Assembly: GCA_033558025.1 (NCBI GenBank)
Contig: JAUCEF010000008.1
Span: forward strand, 2,108,001 to 2,172,000
Direction of reading: 5' to 3'
DNA length: 64,000 nt
From: Phytophthora sp. 'mugwort'
Lineage: Eukaryota; Oomycota; Peronosporomycetes; Peronosporales; Peronosporaceae
In this document: positions 13,101 to 22,309 of the stretch, piece after piece
Layout: every line of letters starts with the position of its first letter
How positions within the stretch are numbered: position 1 is the first letter of the stretch
Translations under genes and position numbers: made by a program
The notes under the pieces: generated by a model
Told to the model about the DNA's origin: nothing
The model's database searches: none
Seen by the model: the letters and a program-made list of their open reading frames with translations, nothing else

Positions 13101-13411
13101 CTCAGACAGAGGAAGCGCCTTCTATAAACCAAAGAGCAGTGGCAACCCCGACAGACCCAGTCAAGCCACTAGGTGCAAATGGACTACACTACAAAAAAGA
13201 TGAAGTCGCCGGCGGTCGAATGAGCCTCAACGAGATTTCGGCGCCAAACTCGATAGATGACGAGGATGATTGCATAGCTCCGACTGCACGCGAGGCTAGG
13301 AAACCTCCTCTTGGATCTGTTAGCGCGACGACAGCCCAATTAACTCCTGAGGATGTAGACTTACGACTGCAAAAGTTGCAGTCGCTTACTGAGAGCTTGC
13401 TGGCGGACTAG
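10184..13411 (+). CDS. Leucine-rich repeat and coiled-coil protein with EF-hand-like insert
   Basis: 1,075 residues from ATG 10184; the frame is open upstream to 10100 but has no ATG there. Residues 1-150 hold about five LRRs (LNLSSNALRDV, LDLSGNRLSALP, LRLRANALESL, LSLDGNPLAD) closed by an LRR-cap (MLPQLQSLDGQEIT). A low-complexity acidic stretch follows (about 190-240), then long heptad coiled coils (about 310-570 and 755-985) separated by an EF-hand-like, helical region (about 590-680, LFHRLDSYDTGLV). The C-terminus ends in LRLQKLQSLTESLL. This order recalls centriole/basal-body LRR-coiled-coil proteins such as LRRCC1/VFL1, which would fit a zoospore-forming organism; that orthology is inference. 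It converges with the transporter gene, leaving a 94-base gap. Confidence 0.85.
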   Translation: MQALTPELAAQIAADYPALQSLNLSSNALRDVRHLKMLPRSLTQLDLSGNRLSALPEELGEWLPALHLLRLRANALESLRPLVGCIWLQTLDAGANRVGLVSELRFLQPLTQLRHLSLDGNPLADSPTYRREVLAMLPQLQSLDGQEITAAERLYAKLQLKTQLGGGVTGPRDPSPSPTRLLTPENLQTQRIEQDVAMPPSQSTLTVDANGGATEEGREEKAWEEEEKEEDRKHRVVFHTLDAARRQPVMLAPTTMRSRPSSPGRSDLFTSARRPDRRDNNTIRQEHADSFVKRDFESNYHPVVSRIRQYTHRAAPFDTATREALLKSRVEALEAILAVHDKTMKHTLARLGERNASSQLSVASKNSNGVVPTEAAAAVYTRLLAAWREKCVALLVQAHSKELAHEALIDEHRQHEAQICEDLGRCEENLEMWQQRAADFEAQRDLEVVTTRQAADQRAQANAKAVQAVRGLAREREKLQHLAETVVQFTGGVMRDKVEQLRSGSVRLEALERRLLLAKERVELASTLVTHRETRLRNSEAALEAERRVWGHRLDQMRSTKLQDQETKSENGGDISNVLVRPPADGKILRPATETALRRLFHRLDSYDTGLVRSQVLLEAIRRGDPGVLSAVGGPKKLSKLVSHVEAAIHKLALAGATATLTWGEFLLFFIPESSVSLTASLEDTGGSEDDVERAFERSSSACMLCTAVKRDGVPSWLFTSSLDTAEPTDEPKDKANAAKKRKERKALETLTHVELVQQNAVLRADRERLRRLLARDAHDLRDRVRSIRREWEAKTSELVHQKDRLQRNLDDQAEMLNHTQKQRETAEAAHDEALLEVERLREQLLTQEQDFKLQKKKLEAQSVQRLQQEQEIWQTEIEDARLAHSLLQTDHTKQQVRIRQLERDLTRQKEALLAHETERVASLEDKVRRRDSELARLRRERNTLLSSLREQEHKLALASALMEPTPTESIATQTEEAPSINQRAVATPTDPVKPLGANGLHYKKDEVAGGRMSLNEISAPNSIDDEDDCIAPTAREARKPPLGSVSATTAQLTPEDVDLRLQKLQSLTESLLAD

Positions 13412-13505
13412 AGACGACTAGGTAAGCACAACAAATATTGTTATATGAACTGTGAACTACTGAAAAAATAGGATACAAGCGCTTGTCCAGCTCCAATTAG
13501 CCGAC

Positions 13506-14957
13506 CTAGACGACGTAGTTCTTGCCTGCGACCATTTTCGTCTTGGGGTCCTTCTTTGGTTGTCGCAGCGACGGTGGAGCTAGCACACTGGCCTTGCCCT
13601 GCTGGCTCTTGGCCCACGAGTAGAACATGACGCCACTCACGACAATGAGCGTGGCGACGCCGCGTTTCGTGTCGAAGCACTGCGATTCCTGCTGGCTGCA
13701 GTATAACATCGAGCTGATCACAAACACACACACAGCGCGTAAGCTCTGCATGATGCCCGTGGTGACGGCGCCACTGGAGCCCAACATGACAAAGTACGTG
13801 AGTCCATGAGCCAGTTGAGAAAGCGTGTACGCCACAAGCGCAGAGACGATGTGGGCCGTGTTGCCATTAGCGTCAGCGATGGGCGTCGTAACCAGCGCGT
13901 CCCATTCGGACAGCACGAAAATACTCTGGTAGATCGCAATGATCGCCACACAAGCCGCTCCGATCTTGAGGCACAACTCCTTCGGATGTGGTCGCTCGGC
14001 CAGCTTGAGCGTGTACTCTCCTGTGACGTAGTTGCCTCCGTAGAACGCCGCTCCCACCAGCGTGTTGAAGCAGCCCATGAGCACGACAGCATTGTCCCGT
14101 CCACTCGCCGATTCTCCCAGCGCGCTAAATGCCAGTCCAAATGTCACCAGCGCAATACCAAACCACTCCTCCTTGGACACGATCTTCTTGAGGATAAAGC
14201 GGGACATGAGCGCTGACCAGCAGATGACACTCGAATACACGACCTGGTACAGTCCGCTGCCCGCCATGGACAGACCCACGTTGGAAAAGATGCAGCCAGC
14301 GAAGTCCAACACTACTGACACGACGATGCAGAGCTGCAAAGTGGACAGTGATAAGGACACGGACGATGGCGTTATGCGGAAACCAAGCGCGGGCTTCTTC
14401 TCGTCGTCGTTGCTGTCGTCAAAGTCCTCTTGCTGTTGGTCCTCCTTTTGATTGTCCTCCTCGGACATATTAGCGCGACGTGTAAGCTCCATGTCCACAG
14501 CTTCCAGGTCGATGGAGCGGCGCTTAATGGGCGTGAGAGTGTCTGTCTGCGTGGGGGTGAGCTCCGGATGCTCCACGTCGTCCTCGGGGTTTCTGTTAAT
14601 CTGCTTGTGTTGCTTCATGGGGCTTGGTGACTTCTCCTGCTTCTTCTCCAGCTTCTTCTCTTTCTCCGCTGAGTGTTGGGCCGCGCCTATGACCGGCAGC
14701 AGCCCCACGAGCATCATGCCCAGGTAGTTGCAGAGTGGCAGCAGCATGGCCCTCTGGTCGCCCGCGCCCTGATAGAACACAAACTGCGCCACGCACGTGG
14801 AAAGCACGCCTGTGAGCAGGAAAACGCCCTGCACCAGCATCTTGCGCAGCGCCGTACCGCGCTCTTCCGCCATGACCGATGAGCTCGCCTTGGACACGTT
14901 GGGCAGGTCCATACTCTTGACCAAACTGAGACCGCGTGTCCAGCTCGATTTTTCCAT
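13506..14957 (-). CDS. Drug/metabolite transporter superfamily (SLC35F/EamA-like) membrane protein
   Basis: 483 residues from ATG 14957, single exon. Several hydrophobic segments lie at about 40-105 and again from about 205 to 455 (for example LQLCIVVSVVLDFAGCIF, WFGIALVTFGLAFSALGE, GVATLIVVSGVMFYSWA), giving about ten membrane spans in two blocks, as in EamA/nucleotide-sugar-type carriers. The blocks are split by a long hydrophilic, Lys/Asp/Glu-rich loop (about 110-200), larger than in most family members. The C-terminus is basic. Substrate cannot be told from sequence. A CCAAT motif lies almost on the ATG (GACCAATC just upstream). Coding and class are well supported; the exact subfamily is inference. 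Confidence 0.82.
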   Translation of the reverse strand: MEKSSWTRGLSLVKSMDLPNVSKASSSVMAEERGTALRKMLVQGVFLLTGVLSTCVAQFVFYQGAGDQRAMLLPLCNYLGMMLVGLLPVIGAAQHSAEKEKKLEKKQEKSPSPMKQHKQINRNPEDDVEHPELTPTQTDTLTPIKRRSIDLEAVDMELTRRANMSEEDNQKEDQQQEDFDDSNDDEKKPALGFRITPSSVSLSLSTLQLCIVVSVVLDFAGCIFSNVGLSMAGSGLYQVVYSSVICWSALMSRFILKKIVSKEEWFGIALVTFGLAFSALGESASGRDNAVVLMGCFNTLVGAAFYGGNYVTGEYTLKLAERPHPKELCLKIGAACVAIIAIYQSIFVLSEWDALVTTPIADANGNTAHIVSALVAYTLSQLAHGLTYFVMLGSSGAVTTGIMQSLRAVCVFVISSMLYCSQQESQCFDTKRGVATLIVVSGVMFYSWAKSQQGKASVLAPPSLRQPKKDPKTKMVAGKNYVV

Positions 14958-15139
14958 GATTGGTCAAAAATAGCGCATAGGATCATAAAAATACTCGACG
15001 ATCAAACGATGGTAGTAAGAGCAAGATCACCGGACAACTTGTCGATCAGTAGAGTCAAGTGCGTTTTAAACGTTTTTTACGCATTATATTAATTTTGCGA
15101 CTGCTTCTAAGAAATGAATAAAACGATGCCCCGATTGAT

Positions 15140-16246
15140 TTAAGCGGAATAGCCGGCGTATACGGGGTAGGCGGCGTAATCCCACTCGACGCTGTTCTGC
15201 AGCAGGTCGAAGTCGAAGCCGTCGGCGCCGCCACTGACGTACAGGAACTTGGTCACTGGCACAGTGGCGTGGTAGCTGAAGGTCGTGTTGCCCGGAACGA
15301 AGAGTACGTCGCCCTGGATCAGCACCGCGGTCTCGCCATCCACCTCGACAGAGAGCTGTCCCTCCTCAAGCTGGAACGCCAGCGGCTGCTTGGGCGTGAT
15401 GGTGTTCACCGTCTCGTTACTAGTCATCGCCGACATGGTAAGCGTGCCCATGGTGAAGTTGCCGCCGCTCTGAGGTCCCTTCTGCACAGGCGCCAATAGT
15501 TTGTAGCCGTTTTCGTAATTGAGGTATTTCTGCGCGAAGTTTTTCGCCACGAAGAAGGGCGTGTGGCCGTCATCAGCGAGCTCATTCGTGCCATTGTGCC
15601 AGTTGCCACTGCCGGCACTTCCATTCACTGTATCATGGCGAGTCTCCCACCTGAGCTGAGCGTACACGTCGTACTCTTCAAGCGCTGAGATAGTGTCAGC
15701 GTTCGTGCCGGCGGACGAGTTCGTGTGAGAAGGCGCAAAGTTCGCGTACGTGCTGGAATTGTAGTACGAGTCACGAAGCGCCACGAAGAGCACCTCGAAG
15801 CCACCAGGCTGGATGACGCCCGTCATCTGCGTGTCTGGGTCCAGCACCTGGAACGTGTGGAACGTGTTGTGCGGCACGGCACCGTAGTCGCCCTGTGTGA
15901 GCACGCGGGTTTGCTGCTCGGATGTGGAGTTGAAGGACTCGGCCCATAGCTGAAAGCGACCGCGGCTGCAGTAGAAGTTCTCGTAGTGGGTCTTGTGGAT
16001 GTGCGGAAGCACGCCCAAGCCCGTGGACTCTGGAGCACTCGTCTGCAGCAGACTGAAGGCGTAACCGGAAGACGGACCGGTAACTGAGAAGCGATATACT
16101 TGGTCACCGATCTTCACGGCCTCACCGTGGTTATTGGGCAACACGTAGGCGTGCAGCTCCTCGGGTGCCACGTCTACGACTAGTGAAGCCGAGTTGAGTG
16201 AAGCCACACTCGCAGACAGGGCAAGGAGGAAGGTGAAGAGCTTCAT
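15140..16246 (-). CDS. Secreted bicupin, quercetin 2,3-dioxygenase-like
   Basis: 368 residues from ATG 16246. The frame extends upstream to 16354, but the chosen Met starts a clean signal peptide (KLFTFLLALSASVASLNSA) and sits 55 bases below an initiator-like element. The first cupin has a metal set H82-x-H84-x4-E89 with a later His in HNTFHTF (about H130), the pattern of quercetinase-type dioxygenases, which open the flavonol ring. The second cupin (about 285-355, GQLSVEVDGETAVLIQGDVLFVPGN) lacks the full His/Glu set. About ten N-glycosylation sequons fit a secreted protein. In a plant-associated oomycete it could act on host flavonoids; that is inference and other cupin functions are possible. 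Confidence 0.82.
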   Translation of the reverse strand: MKLFTFLLALSASVASLNSASLVVDVAPEELHAYVLPNNHGEAVKIGDQVYRFSVTGPSSGYAFSLLQTSAPESTGLGVLPHIHKTHYENFYCSRGRFQLWAESFNSTSEQQTRVLTQGDYGAVPHNTFHTFQVLDPDTQMTGVIQPGGFEVLFVALRDSYYNSSTYANFAPSHTNSSAGTNADTISALEEYDVYAQLRWETRHDTVNGSAGSGNWHNGTNELADDGHTPFFVAKNFAQKYLNYENGYKLLAPVQKGPQSGGNFTMGTLTMSAMTSNETVNTITPKQPLAFQLEEGQLSVEVDGETAVLIQGDVLFVPGNTTFSYHATVPVTKFLYVSGGADGFDFDLLQNSVEWDYAAYPVYAGYSA

Positions 16247-16300
16247 GAACGATGTACTGGTACTTCGACGGAGAAACAGGAGACTTGGGCGCTGGAGTTC

Positions 16301-16314
16301 TAAATGGACAATGA
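16301..16314 (-). promoter_or_regulatory. Oomycete initiator plus flanking element for the cupin gene
   Basis: On the minus strand this reads TCATTGTCCATTTA, compared with the oomycete consensus TCATTYYNCAWTTT (two mismatches). It sits 55-68 bases upstream of the ATG at 16246 and directly after a CCAAT motif (CTACCAATCATT). It supports the downstream start codon, since the longer frame would put the start upstream of the promoter. Confidence 0.55.
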
Positions 16315-16354
16315 TTGGTAGATTGGGTGGTAGAACTAGAAGCCGGGAGGGCAT

Positions 16355-17060
16355 TGCCAGCTGTGCATCCTGAATTGGACTAGTCTACCCCAACAGCGGA
16401 TACAGCTGTGTACAAAAGTTGGAAGTTAAAGGGACGATTCCTTTGACATTTCCCACGAGTCATACTGTATAGAAATGCTGAATGCCAATTCAGACAGGAA
16501 TACCGTGCGTGATTGCGACCGTCACGCTCTTCGCGTGGTTTCGAGGGGCTTATACATGCAGCAGCTCATGCTCGTTTCCACAGTGAAGAAAGTGCGGCTT
16601 CCTCACAATTTGGTGATGCTCGCTGCAGTTCCTGAGAGACTTCTCACCACGGTTCGATCTGTAGATACGCTACAGATACATCTTGGTGTATGGAATACAG
16701 GAAGGGCGTTCATTTAGGAGCGTGGCTTAAGCATGGTCCCTGTATGCTCCTCTAAGGTTGCCAATGAGCCGGGACCACCGGACTGCTGTTTTAAACAGTG
16801 TTTATGCTGAAGAGCATTGAAGTTGACGTGTTTATGCTAAACGGCATTGCGGAGCAAGGGAGTTTTGACCGACCTGGCGGAGCGTTAACACTTTGTGGAC
16901 GCCTTGAGGCGGTGGGATCCATCAGCAACCATCTTGCTACTTGTAGCAGAGGCATCGCGCCTCCACGGGATGATATTAAATCCCATTTCTCTCGTACATG
17001 CGCCTCCATAGCAGGATATCTTCTTTGTTGCTTGTTTAATCTGATCTATTACCAGGACTA
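16355..17060. other. Intergenic, nothing recognised
   Basis: About 700 bases without a gene I can support. Short open frames occur on both strands (16475-16717 plus, 16791-17009 minus) but show no family features and look random. Confidence 0.5.
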
Positions 17061-18152
17061 AAGATACCTATTAGGGGGTGTCAGAATTGACAAAAGTCCC
17101 GACAAAATCGCATGCGGTTTCGTCCCGAAATGGCATGTGATTTTCGGGCAAATGCCATGTCACCCACCTCCAGAGGTGGGCGATTCGCGAAATAGCACCT
17201 GCTATTTGCCGCCCAATATCCCATACGGCAACCTTCAACCTTCGAGGCGAAGAAGTTTCCCTGACGCCTCCGTCGCTGCCAGGCTGCCACCATCGCTACC
17301 TGGCTGTGACCACATTACCCGCAACGTGACCCAGACACCACCACTCACAGCTGAAGCGTGCTTCCTCGTTAGGCTCGCTCGCTCTCTCAAACGGTCCGCA
17401 ACCAGTACGTTTCCTTTGTATCTTTCAAGCTACTGTTATTCGCGTGGTAACACTTTCTTTATGCATACAGACATGAGCAGAAAACGCAGCGCCTTGTCCG
17501 AAAGCTTGAAAGTTCATTTGTCTGTGGAAGACTAAAAAGTTCTGGTGGATGGATCGAAGTTGAAGCAAACTTCAAGGCCATCTACGGCACGGACAAGAAG
17601 CCGAAGGTTGGAGGACCGCCTATGTTGTACTGTAGATACTCCAGCGACACCCCAGAAAGCAACCATGACCCGAACGGTGCGTCACACACATCACCTCCTT
17701 TCCAACTTTGCCAGTTCCGGTTCTAGCACAATCGCACCACCGCGTCGACTTCAGCCACCGACCCCGACATCTTCAACCTCAGCAGTCGTTTATACTTAGA
17801 CCGATCATGATGGATAGACCACGTAACCAACAGCTCCATCCCCAGATTCTCAGGAACTGCCTTAAGCTTGTCGAGCGATACAACACATTTGACGTACCCT
17901 CGGCGCTCCATATGCCTTGTAACGATGCGAAGCAACGAATCAGGCTGTACTGTGGAGCGCAAAAGCATTTCGGCGATTCTGCTCGCACCTCTGTTTTTTT
18001 CATCATGCACGATGAAGCGAGCAAGTATTCGTGTTAATTTTAAAAGCAGCGCCGATATTGTTTTTTTTCTAAGTGATGTTTCGCACTTCGATGTATTAAA
18101 ATACATCGAAGTACGAATCATCACGTACCATACTGAGTCATCGGTAGTCTAA
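17061..18152. repeat. Probable degenerate repeat, unclassified
   Basis: The block opens with a stop-rich GC-mixed stretch with paired short motifs (gcatgcggtt, ggcatgtgat). It then holds plus-strand fragments around 17470-17690 that read like part of a protein (residues such as FKAIYGTDKKPKVGGP) but in shifting frames, and a minus-strand frame 18124-17723 of 133 codons. The broken frames suggest a decayed mobile element, family not recognised. Confidence 0.35.
18075..18122. repeat. Near-perfect inverted repeat, 23-bp arms with 2-bp loop
   Basis: The arms 18075-18097 and 18100-18122 are complementary except at two positions, with loop AA; the core is CTTCGATGTATT and its complement. It could form a strong hairpin or cruciform. 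It may be a terminal structure of a small transposon or a symmetrical protein-binding site. Confidence 0.7.
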
Positions 18153-18534
18153 CTGCTCGAATTTTCCTCCATTTTCAATCACTTCGAAATTATGACGTCC
18201 CCTCACCTTGTTCGCTACATACACCTTAGCCACTTGTGGTAAGTGAAAGCCCAATACATTGATAATGTTTTCGATGCACATCGTCACTGTTAACAGTAGC
18301 ATTACTTCGACTATGCAGATAAGCGAGACAATGCTCAAGAACCCATCTACTGCAACTGTGTCGACCATTTTGGTCCTCAAGCTTTTGCTGAACGACATAA
18401 TCCGCTCCCTGACCGCATGAATTCCCACAAACTACAAGTTTAGCCAATCTGTCACGTCTCAGCACATGAAAATTACTACCCCAGCGCTGGTAATTGTATG
18501 CACTTGACAATTTGATCGGTCTGCTCGAAACCAT
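18138..18534 (-). pseudogene. Degenerate minus-strand frames, possibly from a Copia-type element
   Basis: Two overlapping minus frames (18534-18226 and 18428-18138) look like one protein broken by a frameshift. The first starts with RPIKLSSAYNYQRW, which vaguely resembles the start of Copia Gag; the second ends FHLPQVAKVYVANKVRG. Neither match is strong. No host gene is claimed. Confidence 0.2.
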
Positions 18535-18824
18535 CTAGGCGATGCTTCGTATAAACCAGCAGCAACTTGACGCGGTAAACCAAACTTGTCAGTAGCTAGT
18601 CAGTTAAATTCATCGAAGTCCGAGGCTTCACTGTACACTACACACATCCAGGAACCTCCAACGGCATCAGGCGATGTTAACACTTCACGTGTTCACACAA
18701 CTTAATAGGTATCTACCAGAGTCTCTTCACTTTTCTCTTCTCTCCTGCAAACAAAAATAACTATCACCATATGCTTCTCCTTTATACTCGTCCGTGCGCA
18801 GTCGCACCTCACACTCAGGACCAC

Positions 18825-19519
18825 TCAACCGCCTAGCATGAGGGCCTTGCAAAGCAACACCACGGACGTAGCTGCCCAGCCTGTAAAGTTGCCCATCAGC
18901 AGACCCATGGACGTAATAGTCACGTAGTCGGATACGGACACTATCTCTCTCTTGGGTTTGGCTTGAGACTTGCTCTGCGCCATGACGCTGTCCTTGGCGC
19001 CCGGTTGGTAGCAGTAATACATGCCGGCAACGCCCATGAGACAGACCTCCCAGCCGAACATGGCTCGGGTACTTAGCGAGATGCTGTAGGTACGAGCGCT
19101 GGAGCCGACGAAGCCCGTGGCGAAGGACAGCAAAAGAGGCGCCAACTGAGCGAATGTTTCGCCCAGCCGGGGCTTGAGGGACGGGCCGTAGTGATCGTAC
19201 AGCCGCCGTTTCTCCGGGTCCGACAGTACCTCGTAGGCCTCAGTGATGGCTTGAAACTGCTCTGGCTCGGCACTAGGGTTCTTGTCGGGGTGGTATTTAA
19301 GCGCCATGGAGCGGTAAGCCTTGACGATCACGGACGGACTGGACGTAGCCAACGAATCAGTTAGCCTGGAGTGGTGGACTATAGTCGATGTGGATTTGAG
19401 AGAGATGTAGGGGGAGATCGAAGCCGGCAAAGGCGGGATTCGAGAGAGAATTACCTTGCGTCAATGTCCACATCGAGAACGGAGTAGTAGCACGGCTCCT
19501 GCACTTCGTACATGGCCAT
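18825..19519 (-). CDS. J-domain (DnaJ/HSP40) membrane protein, Sec63-like small type
   Basis: Two exons: 19519-19455 and 19338-18825, joined across a 116-nt GT-AG intron, giving 192 residues. The join rebuilds a complete J domain: [11 protein letters not shown] at the start, helix [18 protein letters not shown] with HPD at residues 38-40, and [17 protein letters not shown]. Without exon 1 the first helix is missing, which supports the splice. After the J domain come two or three hydrophobic segments (about 90-115, 120-140 and 165-190), so it is probably an ER or other endomembrane J protein that recruits HSP70 at the membrane. Its partner cannot be told. Neighbours are on the same strand but not obviously related. 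Confidence 0.85.
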
Positions 19520-19727
19520 CGCGGCGGCAGGTCGGCAGCCGTCGAACACAAAGCTGTCAAGTCTGAGAATTTGGTGGCAAAAAAGTGTATACTTAGTAAG
19601 TACACCATTAAGACCTTTTCAACCAATCCGAAGCAAGTTGAAGTGTTTCTGTTTATTTTTTTTTTAATACTTCAATAAGAGCGTACCGCGTTATAACGCG
19701 GTTGTTACGTGTAGTAGCTACCTATGA

Positions 19728-22259
19728 CTACTTCAGAATAGACTGTACTACCACGTCAAGGAAGTTAACGGATAGTGTGGGAGCCTGCAGCTTCATGGAG
19801 TCGAACTGCTCGCGGCTCATTATAAACACGGTGCAGGGCTCGGCTGCGATGGCAGTGGTCTGGCGAGGCTGCTGACTGAAGAAGAAGACTTCACCAAACA
19901 TGGAGCCGGGTAGTACAGTCTGCAACTGCGTAAGACGCTGGCCGGGATCGACGCTCCCGTCTTCGTTCACGAGCAGATTAATGGAGCCGCGGGCAAGGAA
20001 ATAAAAGTGCTCGGAGGACTCGGCGACGTGGTAGAATTCGTGGCCAATAGGGACCTCGCGCTTGGTAAAGAAGTGGTCAACACCTTGAAGCAGCCTCGAG
20101 TTATCCGGCTCGCCCAGGTAGCGATGCAGTAATAAGCTGACAGGCTCGTTACTGTAGCTGCGTCGCTGTGTTTTGACTGAGTCGTGTACGTCTGGCGTCA
20201 ACTGCTTTGCAACAAACTCTAGAGCCGACTCGGCCGTGGCAAAGAAGCTGTCTTTGGTCGCAGCTTTGTTCATCAACAGCAGCGCGCGGATGTCTGGACT
20301 TACATTGGCAAAGACAACGCGGATGCCGTGGATTTTGCAGTAATTTTGCAAGATGGCGAAGGCGCTGCGTGCAGCCGTTGCGTCCATGCCGTAGACGCGG
20401 GTGAAGTCCATGATAACGAACTGGGTTGGCACCGCATTGCCGTCTGCAGCTGAGGATCCATCGATGCATTCAACTGCCACGTTAAAAGACGCACGGATAG
20501 GAAGGAAACTCGACTCGCGCTGCGTACTCCTCTCGTCGTCGTTGTCCCATGATTGTCTCTGCTTACGAACGTAGACGCCCTTCTGAACACCATCGAGGAT
20601 TCGGACAGCCGAGCCGAAGAAGAGGTACCCACAGAACTCAAAATGCGCGATGCCAGCGTTCTTGACGCTAAACACTGTGCTTTGAGCGAGGTTGTGAGCT
20701 CCTACTGACGCATTAGGACAGAAACTCATAACGCTCTCTCCAAAGTTCGGCACAGCCACAGAAAAGCGAGTCACAGCGCTCTCTCCAAAGTTCGGCTTTG
20801 GAGCCGACGGGAGTGACCTGACGTTCATGACTGGAACCTGCACGTAACTGATCATAAAGTTGAGAGCGGCGACGCCTACACCGGCTACAATGCCCAGCTC
20901 GAGTGAAAAGAAATTGATGGCGAGGAAGGTCATCCACACCACGGCACACTCGCGCAGGTACATTTTGCGGTACGCGAGCACCAGCCACTCGAGCATGAGG
21001 TCGAAAGCCACGAAACTGAGCGTCGCTGCAACGAAGAACGTCGGCACATGACTCATGACGGAGACAGGGATCACGACGATGGCGAGTTCTGCCAGAATGA
21101 CGCACAGGCCAACGATACGCGAGTGGGTCTTGGAGCGGCAAGTGAAGATAGTCTGCTCAAAGTTGTACGATCCCGTGAAGCCTCCGAACAGGCCGCTTAC
21201 AGTATTGGACCAGCCCACAGTCTCGAGCTCGTGGTTAATACTGAGCTTACTGCCCACGTCAATCTCGATCGCGGCAACGTCCAGACTGGACGAGAAAGCG
21301 ACGATAAAGACCATACCAAGCCACGTGATGACCTGTCTGGGGATTTGGTCCCAATGAACGAGAGAGGAGTCGTAGAGGCTGATGATTTCCAGGATGGAAG
21401 CAGATTTCTCCGCCGGCTCGATCCAGCCGCTTTCGCGTGCTTCATCGAGCGAGAAACTGCCGGCTACGAGCACCAAGAAGAAACTCACTGGCATGGCCAC
21501 AATAGCCAACGACAGTGCAAACGGATTTTTGAAACTCTTTGAAATCACTAGGAGCAAGACACCACCAAGGAGCCCTGGCACACCGAGGACGATGTTGTGA
21601 GTATCCTTGAACGCGTCCAGCATGGAGGACAAATCATTGACCACTACTCCAGTGCTAATGGCGAACCCGGCAAAGAGACAAAAGATGCCAGTGTATGCAA
21701 GATAACCACCGATCACGGGCATTGGCAGGTAGGAAGCGAGCGCAGCGAGCTTGAAGCGCCCCATCACGACAAGGCAAACGCCCAACAAAGCCGTCGCAAC
21801 GCCAAATGTGACGATAGTGGTGGCAATCTTGGCTTCGGCCGTCACATCTTCGTCATCATTGTCATTGAGCGAGTTACAGATCGAAGTGGCCATGGCGCTG
21901 AGGAAAACGAGGCCAACGTTTTGCACTTGGCCGATCGCGAACGGGAGCGAACTCATTAGCGTGAACATGAGCTGGTGGATTGCGCTAGAGAAAATGACGA
22001 GCTTGGAGAGCGCCGGCATGTGGTGTAAGAAGGTCGGATGGCTGAAGATGATGGCCGCGTATCCGTACATGGTGGGGATGGCTCGAATCGAGTTGACGAT
22101 GCCATACATTAATGAGTTCGCCAATGTGGTCAGAGGGTGCGCGTTGTGCGAGTTGATTTCCGGTTTGATATTGGAATGCATTGGGCCTCTACTGAGCAGA
22201 AAGGCTCGCGATACAGGTAGATCAGTCTTTCGACTTTGGTTGTAGGTGATGGAGGCCAT
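19728..22259 (-). CDS. SulP/SLC26 transporter with STAS and cyclic-nucleotide-binding domains
   Basis: 843 residues from ATG 22259. The frame is open to 22301 but begins with TTG there, upstream of the initiator. About 10-12 membrane spans (about 60-480) carry SulP features (MYGIVNSIRAIPTMYGYAAIIFSH, PMPVIGGYLAYTGIFCL). A STAS domain follows (about 540-690, with QFVIMDFTRVYGMDATAARSAFAIL), then a C-terminal cNMP-binding-type fold (about 725-835, ending GSMFGEVFFFSQQPRQTTAI). Eukaryotic relatives include fungal YGR125w-type proteins. The transported anion is not predictable. A paralogue lies at 41662-43737 on the same strand. Whether the C-terminal domain binds cyclic nucleotide is not proven; the phosphate-cassette Arg region (QQPRQTTAI) is present. 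Confidence 0.9.
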   Translation of the reverse strand: MASITYNQSRKTDLPVSRAFLLSRGPMHSNIKPEINSHNAHPLTTLANSLMYGIVNSIRAIPTMYGYAAIIFSHPTFLHHMPALSKLVIFSSAIHQLMFTLMSSLPFAIGQVQNVGLVFLSAMATSICNSLNDNDDEDVTAEAKIATTIVTFGVATALLGVCLVVMGRFKLAALASYLPMPVIGGYLAYTGIFCLFAGFAISTGVVVNDLSSMLDAFKDTHNIVLGVPGLLGGVLLLVISKSFKNPFALSLAIVAMPVSFFLVLVAGSFSLDEARESGWIEPAEKSASILEIISLYDSSLVHWDQIPRQVITWLGMVFIVAFSSSLDVAAIEIDVGSKLSINHELETVGWSNTVSGLFGGFTGSYNFEQTIFTCRSKTHSRIVGLCVILAELAIVVIPVSVMSHVPTFFVAATLSFVAFDLMLEWLVLAYRKMYLRECAVVWMTFLAINFFSLELGIVAGVGVAALNFMISYVQVPVMNVRSLPSAPKPNFGESAVTRFSVAVPNFGESVMSFCPNASVGAHNLAQSTVFSVKNAGIAHFEFCGYLFFGSAVRILDGVQKGVYVRKQRQSWDNDDERSTQRESSFLPIRASFNVAVECIDGSSAADGNAVPTQFVIMDFTRVYGMDATAARSAFAILQNYCKIHGIRVVFANVSPDIRALLLMNKAATKDSFFATAESALEFVAKQLTPDVHDSVKTQRRSYSNEPVSLLLHRYLGEPDNSRLLQGVDHFFTKREVPIGHEFYHVAESSEHFYFLARGSINLLVNEDGSVDPGQRLTQLQTVLPGSMFGEVFFFSQQPRQTTAIAAEPCTVFIMSREQFDSMKLQAPTLSVNFLDVVVQSILK

Positions 22260-22292
22260 GCCAAGGCCTGGTACGAGTGCGAAGCACAGGTC

Positions 22293-22306
22293 AGAATGCA
22301 AAATGA
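22293..22306 (-). promoter_or_regulatory. Oomycete initiator plus flanking promoter element (SulP gene)
   Basis: The minus strand reads TCATTTTGCATTCT, against consensus TCATTYYNCAWTTT: one mismatch. It lies about 35-47 bases before the ATG at 22259, so the 5' leader would be short, as is usual in oomycetes. It is the best core-promoter match in the window and fixes the start codon. Confidence 0.7.
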
Positions 22307-22309
22307 AAG

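Noticed and set aside
16247..16354. Longer N-terminus for the cupin
   Set aside because: It would place translation upstream of the initiator element and bury the signal peptide internally.
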